Notes: generated by a model from the letters alone, not told the origin. A stretch of DNA of 64,000 nt from Grimontia sedimenti (GCF_011045095.1 NZ_JAALDL010000017.1:1-64000), one strand, 5' to 3'. Positions 31,260 to 41,264 are shown, counted from the stretch's first letter. Program-made: numbers and translations.

Positions 31260-33812
31260 TTGCAAAACTATGTTGATCAGCAATTAGAGCGTCTTAATGC
31301 CTTCAACCACGTTAGGTTGGAGCGCGCACGAAGCGCTATGCACTCTCAGGCCGTTAATGTCTTTAACGTATTGCCTGCCTTGCTGCACTTTAATCATCCT
31401 GCTGTCCCTGGCTACCTCGAACGTAGCGTCGTCCATGGTATCTGCAATTTCTCCCTTTCAGACGTTCAGCAAGACTTCGTCAACGATTGCGCCCTCGCAC
31501 TGAATACCCCATCACCGGTTAAGCCATTTTCCCAAGAGCATCCTATTAAAGGCCTGTTCTCGATGGGCAGTACCGCGTCAATGGGTCAAAGCCTCACCAG
31601 TGACCTGGATATCTGGGTCTGTGTGCAGGATTGGGTGGCGCACGACGAACGTGACATGCTGGACGCCAAATGTTCACTGATTTCCGACTGGGCGATGTCT
31701 CAGGGTGTGGAAGTGAACTTCTTTGTAATTTGCGAGCAGCGCTTCCGCCAGAACATGGCACAGGCGATGACCACGGAAAACTGTGGCTCTACTCAGCACT
31801 ACCTGCTGCTCGATGAATTCTACCGCTCCGCCGTACATCTCGCCGGCCAACATCTGCTTTGGTATTTGGTGCCACCGGAGATGGAAGGTTGCTACGAAGA
31901 TTACGTTGGAGAGATGATTGCCAGTGGCGCGATAAAACGCGAAGACTGGGTGGACTTTGGCGGTTTGCCATCCATCCCGGCGGAAGAGTACTTCGGCTCC
32001 AGTCTCTGGCAACTGTATAAAAGTATCGATTCGCCTTATAAGTCGGTACTGAAAGCGATTTTGCTTGAAGCTTATTCTTGGGAGTACCCAGGAACCCAGC
32101 TTCTGAGCGTTGACGGCAAACGCCGTTTCTTCTCTGGCATGTTGGACGTTTACCAGTCTGACGCGTATTACCTGATGCTGGAGAAGGTCACCCGCTATCT
32201 TGAGCGCATCGATGACCACCGCCGTCTTGATCTGGTGCGCCGTTGCTTTTACCTCAAAACCCACGAGAAGCTGACCCGCGAACCAGGCCCTGGCTCTGTG
32301 CCATGGCGCCGTGAAGTGCTGTGTATCCTGACCCGTGAATGGGGCTGGACGCAGGAAGACATCGCGCGTCTGGACAATCGCCGTAACTGGAAAGTGGAGG
32401 AGGTTAAAGAAGCGCACAACGAGCTGCTTGAAGCTTTGATGTTGAGCTACCGAAACCTTATCCGTTTCGCGCGCCGCAATGACATCACTTCTGCAATTAG
32501 CCCTGAAGACATCAGTATTCTGGCACGTAAGCTTTATGCTGCGTTTGAGGTATTGCCGGGCAAAGTGACCCTGCTTAACCCGCAACTGTCACCGGACTTG
32601 CATGAAGCGGACCTGAGCTTTATTCAGGTGCCAGAAGGGCGCAGTAACCCGCCGGGTTGGTATCTTTACAAGCAATCATTGAAGCCTGTCGAAATTATCG
32701 GCCGCTCGCCGCTCGAACATAACCGTTACCTGTCAAAGCTGGTGGCGTGGGCGTATTTCAATGGTCTGTTGACCGAATCCAGCCGCCTGCATTCAGTGGC
32801 ACGTAACAGCAATGTCGACATCGACAAGCTTTACCAATTGGTCAGTGACCTTCGAAACACCTTCTCGGTACGTCGTCCGCAGCCTTCTCTGCAGGCGCTG
32901 TCGAGCCCTTGTGAAGTACGTAAACTGGCGCTGTTCATCAACCTTGAAAACGACCCGACCACAGAGCTTAAACAGCCTGCGGTGCGTTTTGATTTCAAAA
33001 ACACAGACATTTTCAGCTACGGCGCTGAGCAGCAGTGTTTGGTTGGTAGTGTCGATTTGGTTTACCGCAACAGCTGGAACGAAGTGCGTACCCTGAACTT
33101 CAAGGGTGAGAACGCGATTCTCGACGTACTGAAAACTCTGTTGGGTAAGATGCACCAGGATGCCATTCCACCTGAGTCAGTGGATGTGTTCTGTTATGCG
33201 GGCAAGATGCGTGGTTTGATTCGTAACCTGGTTTACCAACTGGTGGCAGAGTGTATCGACATGCGCCTGAAACCGGTCGATCAGGAAAAACGCCGCCGCT
33301 TTAAAGCGATTCGTGTGGCAGACCAAACCTTCGGCCTGTTCTTCGAGCGCCGCGGTGTGTCAGTGCAGAAGCTGGAAAACTCCGTCGAGTTCTACCGTTC
33401 GATTTCGACCAATAAGGTTCACGGTTCACCGGTTGTGGTATTGGACAAAGACGCTGATATCCATCCGCCGGAAGTGGTCGATGCTTACGCCAGTGAAGGT
33501 CTTATCCAGTTCTTCTTTGAAGATTGCGATGATGGGTTCCATATCTATGTGCTGGATGAAAACAACCGCGTGGAAGTGTACCGCCAGTGCAGCGGTGACA
33601 AAGAAGAGATGGTGCAGGGCGTAAACCGCTTCTATACCTCTTCGCAGGAAACCGCTAACTTTGCCGGTAAAGGTGTGAATTTCAACCTGCCACAGTTCTA
33701 CGACATCATCCATCAAGCTGATGGTCGTGCGCAGGTCATCCCCTACAAGAGTGAGCGTCAGTGGCAACGTGCTGATGCGAATACTGACGCCGCCCAATAC
33801 GCGTCCCGCTGA
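31260..33812 (+). CDS. cyaA: Class I adenylate cyclase
   Basis: Makes cAMP from ATP and, through CRP, sets carbon-source control. The catalytic N-terminal half carries GSTASMGQSLTSDLDIWVCVQ (nucleotidyltransferase Gly-Ser and Asp pair, about 102-120), then TENCGSTQHYLLLDEFYR and SLWQLYKSIDSPYKSVLKAI. The C-terminal half is the glucose-responsive regulatory region. With TTG 31260 the protein is 850 aa and begins MQNYVDQQLERL; E. coli cyaA also uses TTG, which limits expression. An ATG at 31251 would add three residues. It stands alone, divergent from hemC. Confidence 0.95.
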   Translation: MQNYVDQQLERLNAFNHVRLERARSAMHSQAVNVFNVLPALLHFNHPAVPGYLERSVVHGICNFSLSDVQQDFVNDCALALNTPSPVKPFSQEHPIKGLFSMGSTASMGQSLTSDLDIWVCVQDWVAHDERDMLDAKCSLISDWAMSQGVEVNFFVICEQRFRQNMAQAMTTENCGSTQHYLLLDEFYRSAVHLAGQHLLWYLVPPEMEGCYEDYVGEMIASGAIKREDWVDFGGLPSIPAEEYFGSSLWQLYKSIDSPYKSVLKAILLEAYSWEYPGTQLLSVDGKRRFFSGMLDVYQSDAYYLMLEKVTRYLERIDDHRRLDLVRRCFYLKTHEKLTREPGPGSVPWRREVLCILTREWGWTQEDIARLDNRRNWKVEEVKEAHNELLEALMLSYRNLIRFARRNDITSAISPEDISILARKLYAAFEVLPGKVTLLNPQLSPDLHEADLSFIQVPEGRSNPPGWYLYKQSLKPVEIIGRSPLEHNRYLSKLVAWAYFNGLLTESSRLHSVARNSNVDIDKLYQLVSDLRNTFSVRRPQPSLQALSSPCEVRKLALFINLENDPTTELKQPAVRFDFKNTDIFSYGAEQQCLVGSVDLVYRNSWNEVRTLNFKGENAILDVLKTLLGKMHQDAIPPESVDVFCYAGKMRGLIRNLVYQLVAECIDMRLKPVDQEKRRRFKAIRVADQTFGLFFERRGVSVQKLENSVEFYRSISTNKVHGSPVVVLDKDADIHPPEVVDAYASEGLIQFFFEDCDDGFHIYVLDENNRVEVYRQCSGDKEEMVQGVNRFYTSSQETANFAGKGVNFNLPQFYDIIHQADGRAQVIPYKSERQWQRADANTDAAQYASR

Positions 33813-33828
33813 TCAATCCCGATTTCAG

Positions 33829-33858
33829 AAAAAAGGCTGACAACACATGCTGTCAGCC
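33829..33858 (-). terminator. Terminator of cyaY (also at the cyaA end)
   Basis: GGCTGACA / TGTCAGCC with an eight-base loop. The A-run on the plus-strand left side becomes a T-run on the minus strand, so it fits cyaY best. Confidence 0.75.
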
Positions 33859-33889
33859 CCTCTCAATACACTTTAAATCAAGCAGCTTG

Positions 33890-34201
33890 TTACCAGTCCA
33901 CACTCTCGCCAGCGTGTTTGGAACATTCTTGCTTCACCATATCCATAAATTCCATGCCACTCTTGCTGCACAGCCATTGGCCTTCCTGGTAGCTGAAATG
34001 GAAGCCGCCTGAGCGTGATGCCAACCAGATCTCTTTCATCGGTTCCTGACGGTTGATGATGATCTGGCTGCGGTCTTCAAAATCCAGTGTCAGAACATTA
34101 CCATTCGTTTCGTAATCGATATCCGCGCCACTCTCGTCGATGCCGTCTTCAATCGCCATCCATTGCTCGTCAACCAGTTCATGGTATTGGCTTGTGTTCA
34201 T
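33890..34201 (-). CDS. cyaY: Frataxin-like iron-sulfur assembly protein CyaY
   Basis: A 103-aa bacterial frataxin that binds iron and modulates IscS in Fe-S cluster assembly. It has the acidic N-terminal helix (Asp/Glu-rich, IEDGIDESGADIDYE), the strand NVLTLDFEDRSQIIINRQEP and the signature KEIWLASRSGGFHF near residue 60. Convergent with cyaA and divergent from lptM, the standard gammaproteobacterial arrangement. Confidence 0.95.
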   Translation of the reverse strand: MNTSQYHELVDEQWMAIEDGIDESGADIDYETNGNVLTLDFEDRSQIIINRQEPMKEIWLASRSGGFHFSYQEGQWLCSKSGMEFMDMVKQECSKHAGESVDW

Positions 34202-34278
34202 TCTCAGTCGTCCTATTGCTTTTCAGTGCGTTGATGCGATTATAGAGGGCATTAACTTTTAGATCACTGGCAGAAATG

Positions 34279-34437
34279 ATGCGATTAACCCTGAAACTTG
34301 CCGCGCTGGCAACAGTAGCCCTGATTTCGGCATGCGGTCAGCAAGGACCTCTCTACTTTCCAGAAGATGCACCTGCGCAAAATGAGCAGGCAAATCCGGA
34401 AACGCCGCAGGATACTCAGGAATCCACTCAGCCATAA
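34279..34437 (+). CDS. lptM: Small lipoprotein LptM (YifL)
   Basis: A 52-aa lipoprotein too short for many gene finders. The signal peptide MRLTLKLAALATVALISAC ends in the lipobox ISAC (Cys19), followed by the conserved GQQGPLYFP stretch seen in LptM, which helps mature the LptD-LptE outer-membrane translocon. The rest is a Pro/Gln/Glu-rich tail. An extra ATG lies directly upstream at 34276. It precedes lysA by 24 bases, as in E. coli relatives. Confidence 0.88.
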   Translation: MRLTLKLAALATVALISACGQQGPLYFPEDAPAQNEQANPETPQDTQESTQP

Positions 34438-34461
34438 AACTTTGGACAGGGAAGGACAACG

Positions 34462-35715
34462 TTGGACTACTTCAATTATCAGGATGACGGGCAACTGTGG
34501 GCAGAAAATCTGCCACTGGCGCAGCTTGCAGAGCAATACGGCACACCGCTTTACGTTTACTCGCGTGCGACGCTGGAGCGTCACTGGCATGCGTTTGATA
34601 AAGCCGTGGGTGACCATCCGCACCTGATTTGTTATGCCGTGAAGGCAAACAGTAACCTTGGCGTACTGAATGTATTGGCGCGTCTGGGCTCAGGTTTTGA
34701 CATCGTTTCACAGGGTGAACTGGAGCGCGTATTAGCGGCTGGCGGCGATCCGAAAAAAGTGGTGTTCTCTGGCGTAGGTAAAACCGAACCGGAGATGGCG
34801 CGTGCGCTGGAGCTCGGTATTAAATGCTTCAACGTCGAATCAGAAGCCGAGCTGGACCGCTTGAACAAAGTGGCGGGCGAGCTGGGTAAAGTGGCGCCAA
34901 TCAGCCTGCGTATCAACCCGGACGTGGATGCCAAAACCCACCCGTATATTTCTACCGGTCTGAAAGAAAACAAATTCGGCATCGCGTTTGACAGAGCCCG
35001 TGAGGTTTACCAATACGCGAACAGCCTGCCACACCTTTCTGTGCATGGTATTGACTGTCACATTGGTTCACAGCTGACAGAGCTGGCTCCGTTTATCGAG
35101 TCGACCGATCGCCTGCTGGCGCTGATTGATGCGCTGGGACAGGATGGCATCTCTATCGATCACCTTGATGTAGGTGGTGGTCTCGGCGTGACTTACAGCG
35201 ATGAGAAACCGCCAGAGCCGTCTGACTATGCGAAAGCCTTGCTTGACCGTTTGTCGAACCATCAGGATATCGAGCTGGTGTTTGAGCCGGGCCGTGCGAT
35301 AGCCGCCAATGCCGGTGTGCTGCTGACCAAGGTTGAGTTCCTCAAGCACAACGAAGAAAAGAATTTCGCCATCATTGATGCGGCGATGAACGACTTACTG
35401 CGTCCAGCGCTTTACCAAGCTTGGCAGGATATTGTTCCTGTACAGCCACGCCAGGGTGAAGCCAAAACTTATGATTTGGTTGGGCCTGTGTGCGAAACCG
35501 GCGATTACCTTGGTAAAGACCGCGCGCTGGCGCTTGAAGCGGGCGACCTGCTGGCGGTGCGTTCATCTGGTGCTTATGGCTTTGTGATGTCGTCTAACTA
35601 CAACACCCGCTGCCGCGCAGCAGAAGTGATGGTAGATGGCGACCAATCCCACCTGGTGCGTCAGCGTGAGCCGCTGGCATCACTGTGGGAGTTAGAACAG
35701 GTACTGCCTGAGTAA
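34462..35715 (+). CDS. lysA: Diaminopimelate decarboxylase
   Basis: PLP enzyme for the last step of lysine synthesis. The 417-aa product starts with TTG at 34462, after GGGAAGGA. Key parts are [15 protein letters not shown] (PLP lysine, about residue 56), [32 protein letters not shown] (substrate Cys-Glu) and [12 protein letters not shown]. dapF follows 10 bases later, so two meso-DAP steps are cotranscribed. Confidence 0.96.
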   Translation: MDYFNYQDDGQLWAENLPLAQLAEQYGTPLYVYSRATLERHWHAFDKAVGDHPHLICYAVKANSNLGVLNVLARLGSGFDIVSQGELERVLAAGGDPKKVVFSGVGKTEPEMARALELGIKCFNVESEAELDRLNKVAGELGKVAPISLRINPDVDAKTHPYISTGLKENKFGIAFDRAREVYQYANSLPHLSVHGIDCHIGSQLTELAPFIESTDRLLALIDALGQDGISIDHLDVGGGLGVTYSDEKPPEPSDYAKALLDRLSNHQDIELVFEPGRAIAANAGVLLTKVEFLKHNEEKNFAIIDAAMNDLLRPALYQAWQDIVPVQPRQGEAKTYDLVGPVCETGDYLGKDRALALEAGDLLAVRSSGAYGFVMSSNYNTRCRAAEVMVDGDQSHLVRQREPLASLWELEQVLPE

Positions 35716-35725
35716 AAGGATCCGG

Positions 35726-36556
35726 ATGCAGATACAATTTTCCAAAATGCATGGTCTCGGCAACGACTTTATGGTCGTTGATTGCGTGACGCAAAATGCA
35801 TACTTCTCTCCGGATATGATCCGCCGTCTGGCGGACAGAAATACCGGCGTGGGGTTTGATCAGCTGTTGGTGGTTGAGCCACCGTATGATCCGGAAAGTG
35901 ATTTCCATTACCGGATATTTAATGCTGACAGCAGCGAAGTGGAGCAGTGCGGCAATGGTGCGCGCTGCTTTGCCCGTTTTGTGCGAATGAAAGGGCTGAC
36001 CAACAAAAACCAAATTCAGGTCAGCACCAAAGGCGGCAAGATGATACTCAAGATGGACAGTGACGAGCTGGTTACTGCCAACATGGGTGAGCCTATCTGG
36101 GCACCGTCTAAAATCCCCTTCCGCGCAAATGCTGAAGAAAAAACCTATATTTTACGTGTAGAAGATAAAACCCTGTTTGTGGGCGCGGTCAGTATGGGCA
36201 ATCCGCATTGCGTCACTGTGGTCGATGACATCGATACCTATGACGTGGAAGGCCTGGGTCCGTTGGTGGAATCCCACGAGCGTTTCCCTGAGCGTGTTAA
36301 TGCTGGCTTTATGCAGGTGGTATCGCGCAATGAAATCCGTCTTCGCGTTTACGAGCGCGGTGCGGGCGAAACCCAGGCGTGTGGCAGCGGTGCTTGTGCA
36401 GCAGTCGCTGTGGGCATTTTGCAGGGTTTGCTTGATGAGTCGGTGAAAGTGCAGTTGCCGGGCGGCGATCTGAAAATCCGCTGGAAAGGCGTAGGGCATC
36501 CGCTCTACATGACGGGTCCGGCTTCACACGTATACGATGGACAGATAACAGTATGA
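35726..36556 (+). CDS. dapF: Diaminopimelate epimerase
   Basis: Cofactor-free epimerase converting LL-DAP to meso-DAP for lysine and peptidoglycan. The 276-aa protein has both catalytic cysteines, in [15 protein letters not shown] (about Cys75) and [15 protein letters not shown] (about Cys219), plus the N-terminal [13 protein letters not shown]. The stop overlaps the next start by four bases (ATGA). Confidence 0.97.
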   Translation: MQIQFSKMHGLGNDFMVVDCVTQNAYFSPDMIRRLADRNTGVGFDQLLVVEPPYDPESDFHYRIFNADSSEVEQCGNGARCFARFVRMKGLTNKNQIQVSTKGGKMILKMDSDELVTANMGEPIWAPSKIPFRANAEEKTYILRVEDKTLFVGAVSMGNPHCVTVVDDIDTYDVEGLGPLVESHERFPERVNAGFMQVVSRNEIRLRVYERGAGETQACGSGACAAVAVGILQGLLDESVKVQLPGGDLKIRWKGVGHPLYMTGPASHVYDGQITV

Positions 36557-37227
36557 CGGAGCTTTCCAAGCTCGAAGGGCCACTGGCTGAGGCATTGACC
36601 GAAGAAGCCGTGGCCGCTTTTCTGAAAGACAATCCAGACTTCTTCCACCGCCAACCTCAACTGGCGGCGCAATTAAGAGTGCCTCATACTGAGCGTGGTG
36701 CGGTATCTCTGGTCGAAATCCAACTTGGCCGTTTGCGTGAGCGTGTGGCCGAGCTTGAAGAAGACATTACCCAACTGATGAGTATCGCGGCAGGCAATGA
36801 AAACCTGTTTCGTGCTTTCTCCCACGCGCATAAGGCGTTGTTTGCGGCAGAAAGTGAAGATGATATTCATAAAGCCTTGCTGGAACTTGCCAACTCACTG
36901 CACCTGGTGGTGAGCCTTCGTCTCTATGACGGTGGACACCACCAGTTAAACCGCAAGAGTGTGGATGCGGTTAAAGCGGCGCATTTCTGTGGCCAGCGAA
37001 TCTATCTGGGCAGATTGCGCAAAGTCGACGGCGACCAGTTCGTCACTCAGGCACCTGAGCTTGGCTCTTATGCGTTGGTTCCTGTGTTTAAAGGCAAAGA
37101 ACTGGGCTTTCTGACTTTTGCCAGCCAAGATGGCGGTCACTTCCAGCCAAGCATGGATACTCTGTTCGTCGAACAAATTGCCGAGCACATCGCCATCCTC
37201 CTCACTAAGTGGCAGGCGAACGAATGA
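36553..37227 (+). CDS. DUF484 family protein (YigA-like)
   Basis: A 224-aa protein of the DUF484 family, found between dapF and xerC in gammaproteobacteria. An N-terminal helical part ([19 protein letters not shown] is a clear family signature near residue 20) and a coiled region precede a GAF-like C-terminal domain (about 85-220). The molecular role is unknown. It overlaps dapF by four bases and xerC by four. Confidence 0.9.
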   Translation: MTELSKLEGPLAEALTEEAVAAFLKDNPDFFHRQPQLAAQLRVPHTERGAVSLVEIQLGRLRERVAELEEDITQLMSIAAGNENLFRAFSHAHKALFAAESEDDIHKALLELANSLHLVVSLRLYDGGHHQLNRKSVDAVKAAHFCGQRIYLGRLRKVDGDQFVTQAPELGSYALVPVFKGKELGFLTFASQDGGHFQPSMDTLFVEQIAEHIAILLTKWQANE

Positions 37228-38141
37228 GTTTGCCTGCCAGCATCGAAAAACCGCTGGCGCGATTCTTTGATTACATGATCCGCGAGCGGGGCTTAAGCCG
37301 CCACACCGAAAACAATTACCGCCAACAACTGACCGCCAGTGCTGAGTTTCTGGTGGGGGCAGGCGTGACCAAATGGCAGGATGTCGATGCCGCATGGGTG
37401 CGCCAGATTGCAGCCCAAGCCAAGCGCGAACGTCTGAAAGCGGGCAGTATTGCGCTTCGCCTGTCTGCCCTTCGCAGCTTCTTTGATTTTATGGTGTCAG
37501 ACGGCGCACTGGCGGCGAATCCCGCGAAAGGCGTCGCAGCGCCCAAGCAAGGTCGCACGCTGCCAAAAAACCTTGATGTCGATGAAGTGAATCAGTTGCT
37601 GTCGGTGGATGCCGACGATCCATTAGCCGTGCGCGATCGCGCCATGATGGAGCTGATGTACGGCGCAGGACTTCGTCTGTCTGAGCTGATTGGCCTCAAC
37701 GTTCGCGATGTGGCGATGCGAAAGGGCGACCTGCGTGTGATCGGTAAAGGCGACAAAGAGCGAGTTGTGCCTTTTACCGGTATGGCGAAAGAGTGGCTGT
37801 TCAACTGGCTGAAAGTGCGTAACCAACTGCTTAAAGGGCCGGAAGATGCCCTTTTCCTGTCGAAACTGGGAAACCGTATCTCTCCGCGCAGCGTACAAAA
37901 GCGTATGGCGGAATGGGGACAGAAACAGGCGGTCAGCAGCCATATCAATCCTCACAAATTGCGTCATAGTTTTGCTACCCACATGTTGGAATCTTCCGGT
38001 GATTTGAGGGCGGTGCAGGAGCTTCTGGGTCATGCAGATCTCTCCACCACTCAGGTTTATACCCACCTCGATTTCCAGCACTTGGCTAAAGTGTACGACG
38101 CCGCGCATCCCAGGGCGCGTAAGCGTAAAAACGACGACTAA
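37224..38141 (+). CDS. xerC: Tyrosine recombinase XerC
   Basis: Resolves chromosome dimers at dif with XerD. The product of about 305 aa starts at ATG 37224 overlapping the DUF484 stop; a GTG/ATG further upstream (37209) is less likely. The SAM-like N-terminal core-binding domain covers about 8-100. Catalytic residues are visible: Arg in [12 protein letters not shown], Lys in [12 protein letters not shown], HxxR in [12 protein letters not shown], His in [10 protein letters not shown] and Tyr in VYTHLD. Confidence 0.95.
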   Translation: MSLPASIEKPLARFFDYMIRERGLSRHTENNYRQQLTASAEFLVGAGVTKWQDVDAAWVRQIAAQAKRERLKAGSIALRLSALRSFFDFMVSDGALAANPAKGVAAPKQGRTLPKNLDVDEVNQLLSVDADDPLAVRDRAMMELMYGAGLRLSELIGLNVRDVAMRKGDLRVIGKGDKERVVPFTGMAKEWLFNWLKVRNQLLKGPEDALFLSKLGNRISPRSVQKRMAEWGQKQAVSSHINPHKLRHSFATHMLESSGDLRAVQELLGHADLSTTQVYTHLDFQHLAKVYDAAHPRARKRKNDD

Positions 38142-38168
38142 CCGCACTACTCACTGCAAGGAGCGCGC

Positions 38169-38885
38169 ATGAAGTTCTATCGCCGCTGGCAACCTATCTC
38201 TGCCATGACCTTTGATTTGGATGACACCCTGTATGACAACCGGGTGGTGATTATCCGTGCAGAGCAAATGTTGCTGGATTGGCTGGAAGCGCGCTGCCCG
38301 GCGATGACTAATTTTGACTGGCCGCAGTGGCAGGTGATGCGCGCAGAAGTGATTGCAGATGATGCCTCGCTGGTGGGTTTTGTCACTGAAATCCGTCGAG
38401 CCCAACTTACCTTAGCGGCTTTACGCTGTGGCCTGAGTGAGGCTAACGCCAAATCTCTGGCTGATGATGGTGTAGCGTTTTTCCTTCATGAGCGCAGTAA
38501 TTTTACGGTTCCGGAAGACGCGATGCAGATCATGAGTGAATTGGCTGAGCGCTATCCAATGGTGGCGATCACCAACGGGAATGTTGATTGTGACAAGCTG
38601 GGCCTGACGCCGCTATTCAAGCAGGTGCTTCAGGCAGGGCCGGACGGTGCAGCGAAACCTGACGGCGCACTGTTTACCAAGGCGCAATCCATCCTGAATA
38701 TTCCCGCAGACACCATTCTCCATGTTGGCGATCACCTCAAAGCCGATGTGCGCGGGGCAAAACTGGCCGGCTTTAAAGCGTGTTGGTTTAACGACACAAA
38801 AACGCCGCTGACATTGCAGCGGCGCGCTTCGTTACTGCCGGATGTGGAAATTTCCGATCTTTCCGATTTGCTCTTACTTGACTAG
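38169..38885 (+). CDS. yigB: HAD-superfamily hydrolase YigB (flavin mononucleotide phosphatase type)
   Basis: A 238-aa HAD phosphatase; E. coli YigB dephosphorylates FMN and other small phosphates. Motif I is AMTFDLDDTLYDN (Asp nucleophile near residue 17), motif II ITNGN, and motif IV HVGDHLKADVRGAKLAGF. Its place after xerC matches enterics. AAGGAG precedes ATG 38169. The stop codon TAG shares the palindromic CTAG with the stop of the convergent DoxX gene, a 4-bp tail overlap. Confidence 0.9.
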   Translation: MKFYRRWQPISAMTFDLDDTLYDNRVVIIRAEQMLLDWLEARCPAMTNFDWPQWQVMRAEVIADDASLVGFVTEIRRAQLTLAALRCGLSEANAKSLADDGVAFFLHERSNFTVPEDAMQIMSELAERYPMVAITNGNVDCDKLGLTPLFKQVLQAGPDGAAKPDGALFTKAQSILNIPADTILHVGDHLKADVRGAKLAGFKACWFNDTKTPLTLQRRASLLPDVEISDLSDLLLLD

Positions 38886-39319
38886 CTACGATTCTTCAAC
38901 CAGTTATCGACTGCTGCCATGCCAGGACCCCAAATCATAGTGACAAGTAGCATCACGCCCCACATCTGGTGGTCGAAAAAGCCTTTTGGCCACAGCGCCG
39001 GATAAGACACCACGGCAACAATGTTGAAGGCAAACAGGGCAAAAGCCGCTGGGCGGGTGAGAAGACCAAGTGCCAGGAAGATAGGCAAAATGAGTTCCGC
39101 TGCCGTGCCGAGGTAGGCCGCCATTTCCCAAGGAAGAAGCGGTACCTGATATTCGTATTCAAACAGGAACAGGGTACTGTCCCAGCTGGCAACTTTGGTT
39201 TGACCGGATTTGAAAAATACCCAGGCTACCCAGAGGCGGCTAACCAGCAGAAGAACCGGAATCAAAGGCTTCAGCGCAGATTCCATCAAGTCGTCGATTT
39301 TATTGATCACAGCGAACAT
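38882..39319 (-). CDS. DoxX-family membrane protein of the bufferin cluster
   Basis: A 145-aa inner-membrane protein with four hydrophobic helices and the DoxX hallmarks LVSRLWVAWVFFKSGQTK and AELILPIFLALGLLTR. It is the last of four minus-strand genes, 20 bases after the DUF2063 gene. DoxX proteins commonly accompany the DUF2282-DUF692-DUF2063 set (fourth gene of the Caulobacter gig operon). Electron transfer or membrane support for the maturation enzyme is a guess. Confidence 0.85.
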   Translation of the reverse strand: MFAVINKIDDLMESALKPLIPVLLLVSRLWVAWVFFKSGQTKVASWDSTLFLFEYEYQVPLLPWEMAAYLGTAAELILPIFLALGLLTRPAAFALFAFNIVAVVSYPALWPKGFFDHQMWGVMLLVTMIWGPGMAAVDNWLKNRS

Positions 39320-39339
39320 GTGCGATTTCCTTTTTCTTG

Positions 39340-40089
39340 TTAATCACTGGCCAGTGCAAAGCTGCTGAAAACACCGCGTAGCATGGCACCGGAAATGTGA
39401 GGCAAAAGCTCGGGGTCAATCTCCCCAAACGCGAAATCTTTACAAGCGAGGATCAGCGAGGCTTCTTCATCGCTGATAGTGGTGACACTGATCCCTTCGT
39501 TATCTTTCTGCACCAGCAGGGCTTCAGGACGCATCAAATCCAGCTGATTCAATGCCTCCTCATCCTGATTGCTGACCGCTTGCCAGAGCGTGGCGACAGC
39601 AAAGTCACTTTTCATCACGGCGGATGCGGGAGAAGCCGTCAGCTGAATACGCGGAAAATCTTCCGGTGTTACTTCTGACAAGGCCTCGACCGGAAAAGCC
39701 TCTGGCAATGGCGCTCTGTTCACGCATTGGATATGCCATTCAATCTCAGCGATATCTGCCAGATACGGCACGGCTTCGATGATGTTGGGCAGCGCGCGAA
39801 TGGTGTCAGCAAACCCGGCGCCATATCGATCGGCGCAGGCGTTATCCATGGTGGTGCCAAGTACGTGGTGACGGGCAATGGCCTGAAAGCACTCTTCACC
39901 CACCAGAGCATTGGCGACGGGGTAAATGTTCTCGAGGCATTCAGTCAGGGTCATCACAAAGTTGTTGCGGTAAACCTGTATCAGCGCCTCAGGCTCTGTC
40001 ACGCCTTCTGCAACAGGTAAATCGTGCGACTCATAATGCAGGGCATCGCGAAATTGATGCTGCAGCGAAGCAAGGCTGGGGGCGCTCAT
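39340..40089 (-). CDS. bufC: DUF2063 protein, BufC-type partner of the DUF692 enzyme
   Basis: A 249-aa protein. The N-terminal DUF2063 DNA-binding-like domain (about 5-100) shows LQHQFRDALHY, YRNNFVMTLTECLENIYPV and LVGEECFQAIARHHV, followed by a C-terminal region with LPYLADIAEIEWHIQ. MbnC and BufC-type proteins bind the leader of the peptide substrate and hold it to the DUF692 enzyme. The start overlaps the DUF692 stop by four bases. Confidence 0.85.
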   Translation of the reverse strand: MSAPSLASLQHQFRDALHYESHDLPVAEGVTEPEALIQVYRNNFVMTLTECLENIYPVANALVGEECFQAIARHHVLGTTMDNACADRYGAGFADTIRALPNIIEAVPYLADIAEIEWHIQCVNRAPLPEAFPVEALSEVTPEDFPRIQLTASPASAVMKSDFAVATLWQAVSNQDEEALNQLDLMRPEALLVQKDNEGISVTTISDEEASLILACKDFAFGEIDPELLPHISGAMLRGVFSSFALASD

Positions 40090-40937
40090 GATGCCTCCTT
40101 CACGGATGGCGTGAGGGCTTTGACGATGCGATCGGCTTTTGCCGCTTCACCGAGTAAAACGTCCGGCGTGGGGATATCGCGATCCCATTCAATCAAGGTA
40201 TGGCGCGCGCCATGCTCGGCAATCCACTTTTCATACAGCGACCACACAGGCTCAGACACGGGTTGGCTGTGGGTATCAATCCAGATTTCCCCTTCGTCCA
40301 ACTGCTTCACGGTAAAGCCAGCCAGATGAATTTCCTGTACCCACTCAGGATTAATTGCCGCGAGGTAAGTGTCGGTATCAAAGCCATGATTGAAGGCGCT
40401 GACATGAATGTTATTCAGATCGAGTAATAAACCACAGCCAGTGCGCCTCGCCACTTCGGCGAGAAACTCCCACTCAGGAATGGTGGAGTGACTGAAGCTT
40501 AAGTAGCTCGATGGGTTTTCGACCAACATCTGGCGGCTCAGGTAATCTTGCGTCTCGTCGACATTACGGCAAAACACCTCCAGTGCTTCTTCTGTGTAGG
40601 GCAGAGGCAGCAGGTCATTGAAGTACTCGCTGTCAACCGAGCTCCAGCTTAAGTGGTCGGAAACAAAGAGGGGGTCGATGGTGTCGACCAGTTGTTTCAG
40701 CTTGCCAAGGTGGTGTTTATTCACCGGATCGACAGATCCCAGTGACAAACCCACACCGTGGCAACTGACGTCATAGTGGCGCCGCAGGGTGTGCAGCGCC
40801 TCAAAGGCTTTTGAGTGCGGCAGGAAAAAGTTCTCACTGTGTACTTCTAACCATCCGATATCCGGGGAATGATTAAGAAAGTGATCGTGGTGTGGCTGTC
40901 TCAGTCCAACGCCCACCCAAGGAGATACCTTTTCCAT
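40086..40937 (-). CDS. bufB: DUF692 multinuclear iron oxidase, BufB/MbnB-type peptide maturase
   Basis: A 283-aa TIM-barrel enzyme of the family of MbnB, which uses non-haem iron and oxygen to rewrite peptide cysteines into heterocycles (oxazolone/thioamide in methanobactin, thiooxazole in bufferins). Likely iron ligands lie in EVHSENFF, SCHGVGLSLG, SDHLSW, VENPSSY, LDLNNIHV, EIHLAGF and DTHSQPV. Start ATG 40937 (MEKVSPWVGVGLR); a TTG at 40958 directly abutting the precursor gene would add seven residues. Flanked by precursor and partner genes in the canonical order. Confidence 0.88.
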   Translation of the reverse strand: MEKVSPWVGVGLRQPHHDHFLNHSPDIGWLEVHSENFFLPHSKAFEALHTLRRHYDVSCHGVGLSLGSVDPVNKHHLGKLKQLVDTIDPLFVSDHLSWSSVDSEYFNDLLPLPYTEEALEVFCRNVDETQDYLSRQMLVENPSSYLSFSHSTIPEWEFLAEVARRTGCGLLLDLNNIHVSAFNHGFDTDTYLAAINPEWVQEIHLAGFTVKQLDEGEIWIDTHSQPVSEPVWSLYEKWIAEHGARHTLIEWDRDIPTPDVLLGEAAKADRIVKALTPSVKEAS

Positions 40938-40958
40938 ACCTGAACCCTTTAGTGCCAA

Positions 40959-41219
40959 TTAAGACGAAGTGGTTGAACCGCCAACCAGACGCTCACACAG
41001 ACCTTTTGGAACAACGACGAATGCGTCGGTTTGTGCATCTTTGGTTGAGGTGCCTGCACAAGAGCTGTTGTTCGTTGCACAGTCGTTTTTACCGGCTTTC
41101 ACCACGCCGTAGCATTTTTCTTTTTCTGCTGCTTGAGCGGGAGCAGCTGTCAGGGTAGTAGCACCTACAGCAAGAAGACTGGTAACAGCAGCAGCGACAG
41201 CAAAATTGGTCTTTTTCAT
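40959..41219 (-). CDS. bufA: DUF2282 bufferin-type metallophore precursor
   Basis: An 86-aa exported peptide, first gene of the cluster. It has an N-terminal Sec-type signal (1-30, cleavage after AQA) and a mature part with four cysteines at positions 36, 47, 54 and 75, in [29 protein letters not shown] and [12 protein letters not shown], the DUF2282 pattern. In characterised bufferins the inner cysteines are converted to copper-binding thiooxazoles by the DUF692-DUF2063 pair. AGAGAGGA precedes ATG 41219. An alternative view is gold/copper stress protein GigA; both names describe the same family. Confidence 0.88.
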   Translation of the reverse strand: MKKTNFAVAAAVTSLLAVGATTLTAAPAQAAEKEKCYGVVKAGKNDCATNNSSCAGTSTKDAQTDAFVVVPKGLCERLVGGSTTSS

Positions 41220-41264
41220 GATGGTTCCTCTCTTTACAGACTTTTGTCATCAAGATAATCAATA

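Noticed and set aside
31674-32585. 303-codon frame antisense to cyaA
   Set aside because: Shadow of the conserved adenylate cyclase catalytic half; no ribosome-binding site or promoter.
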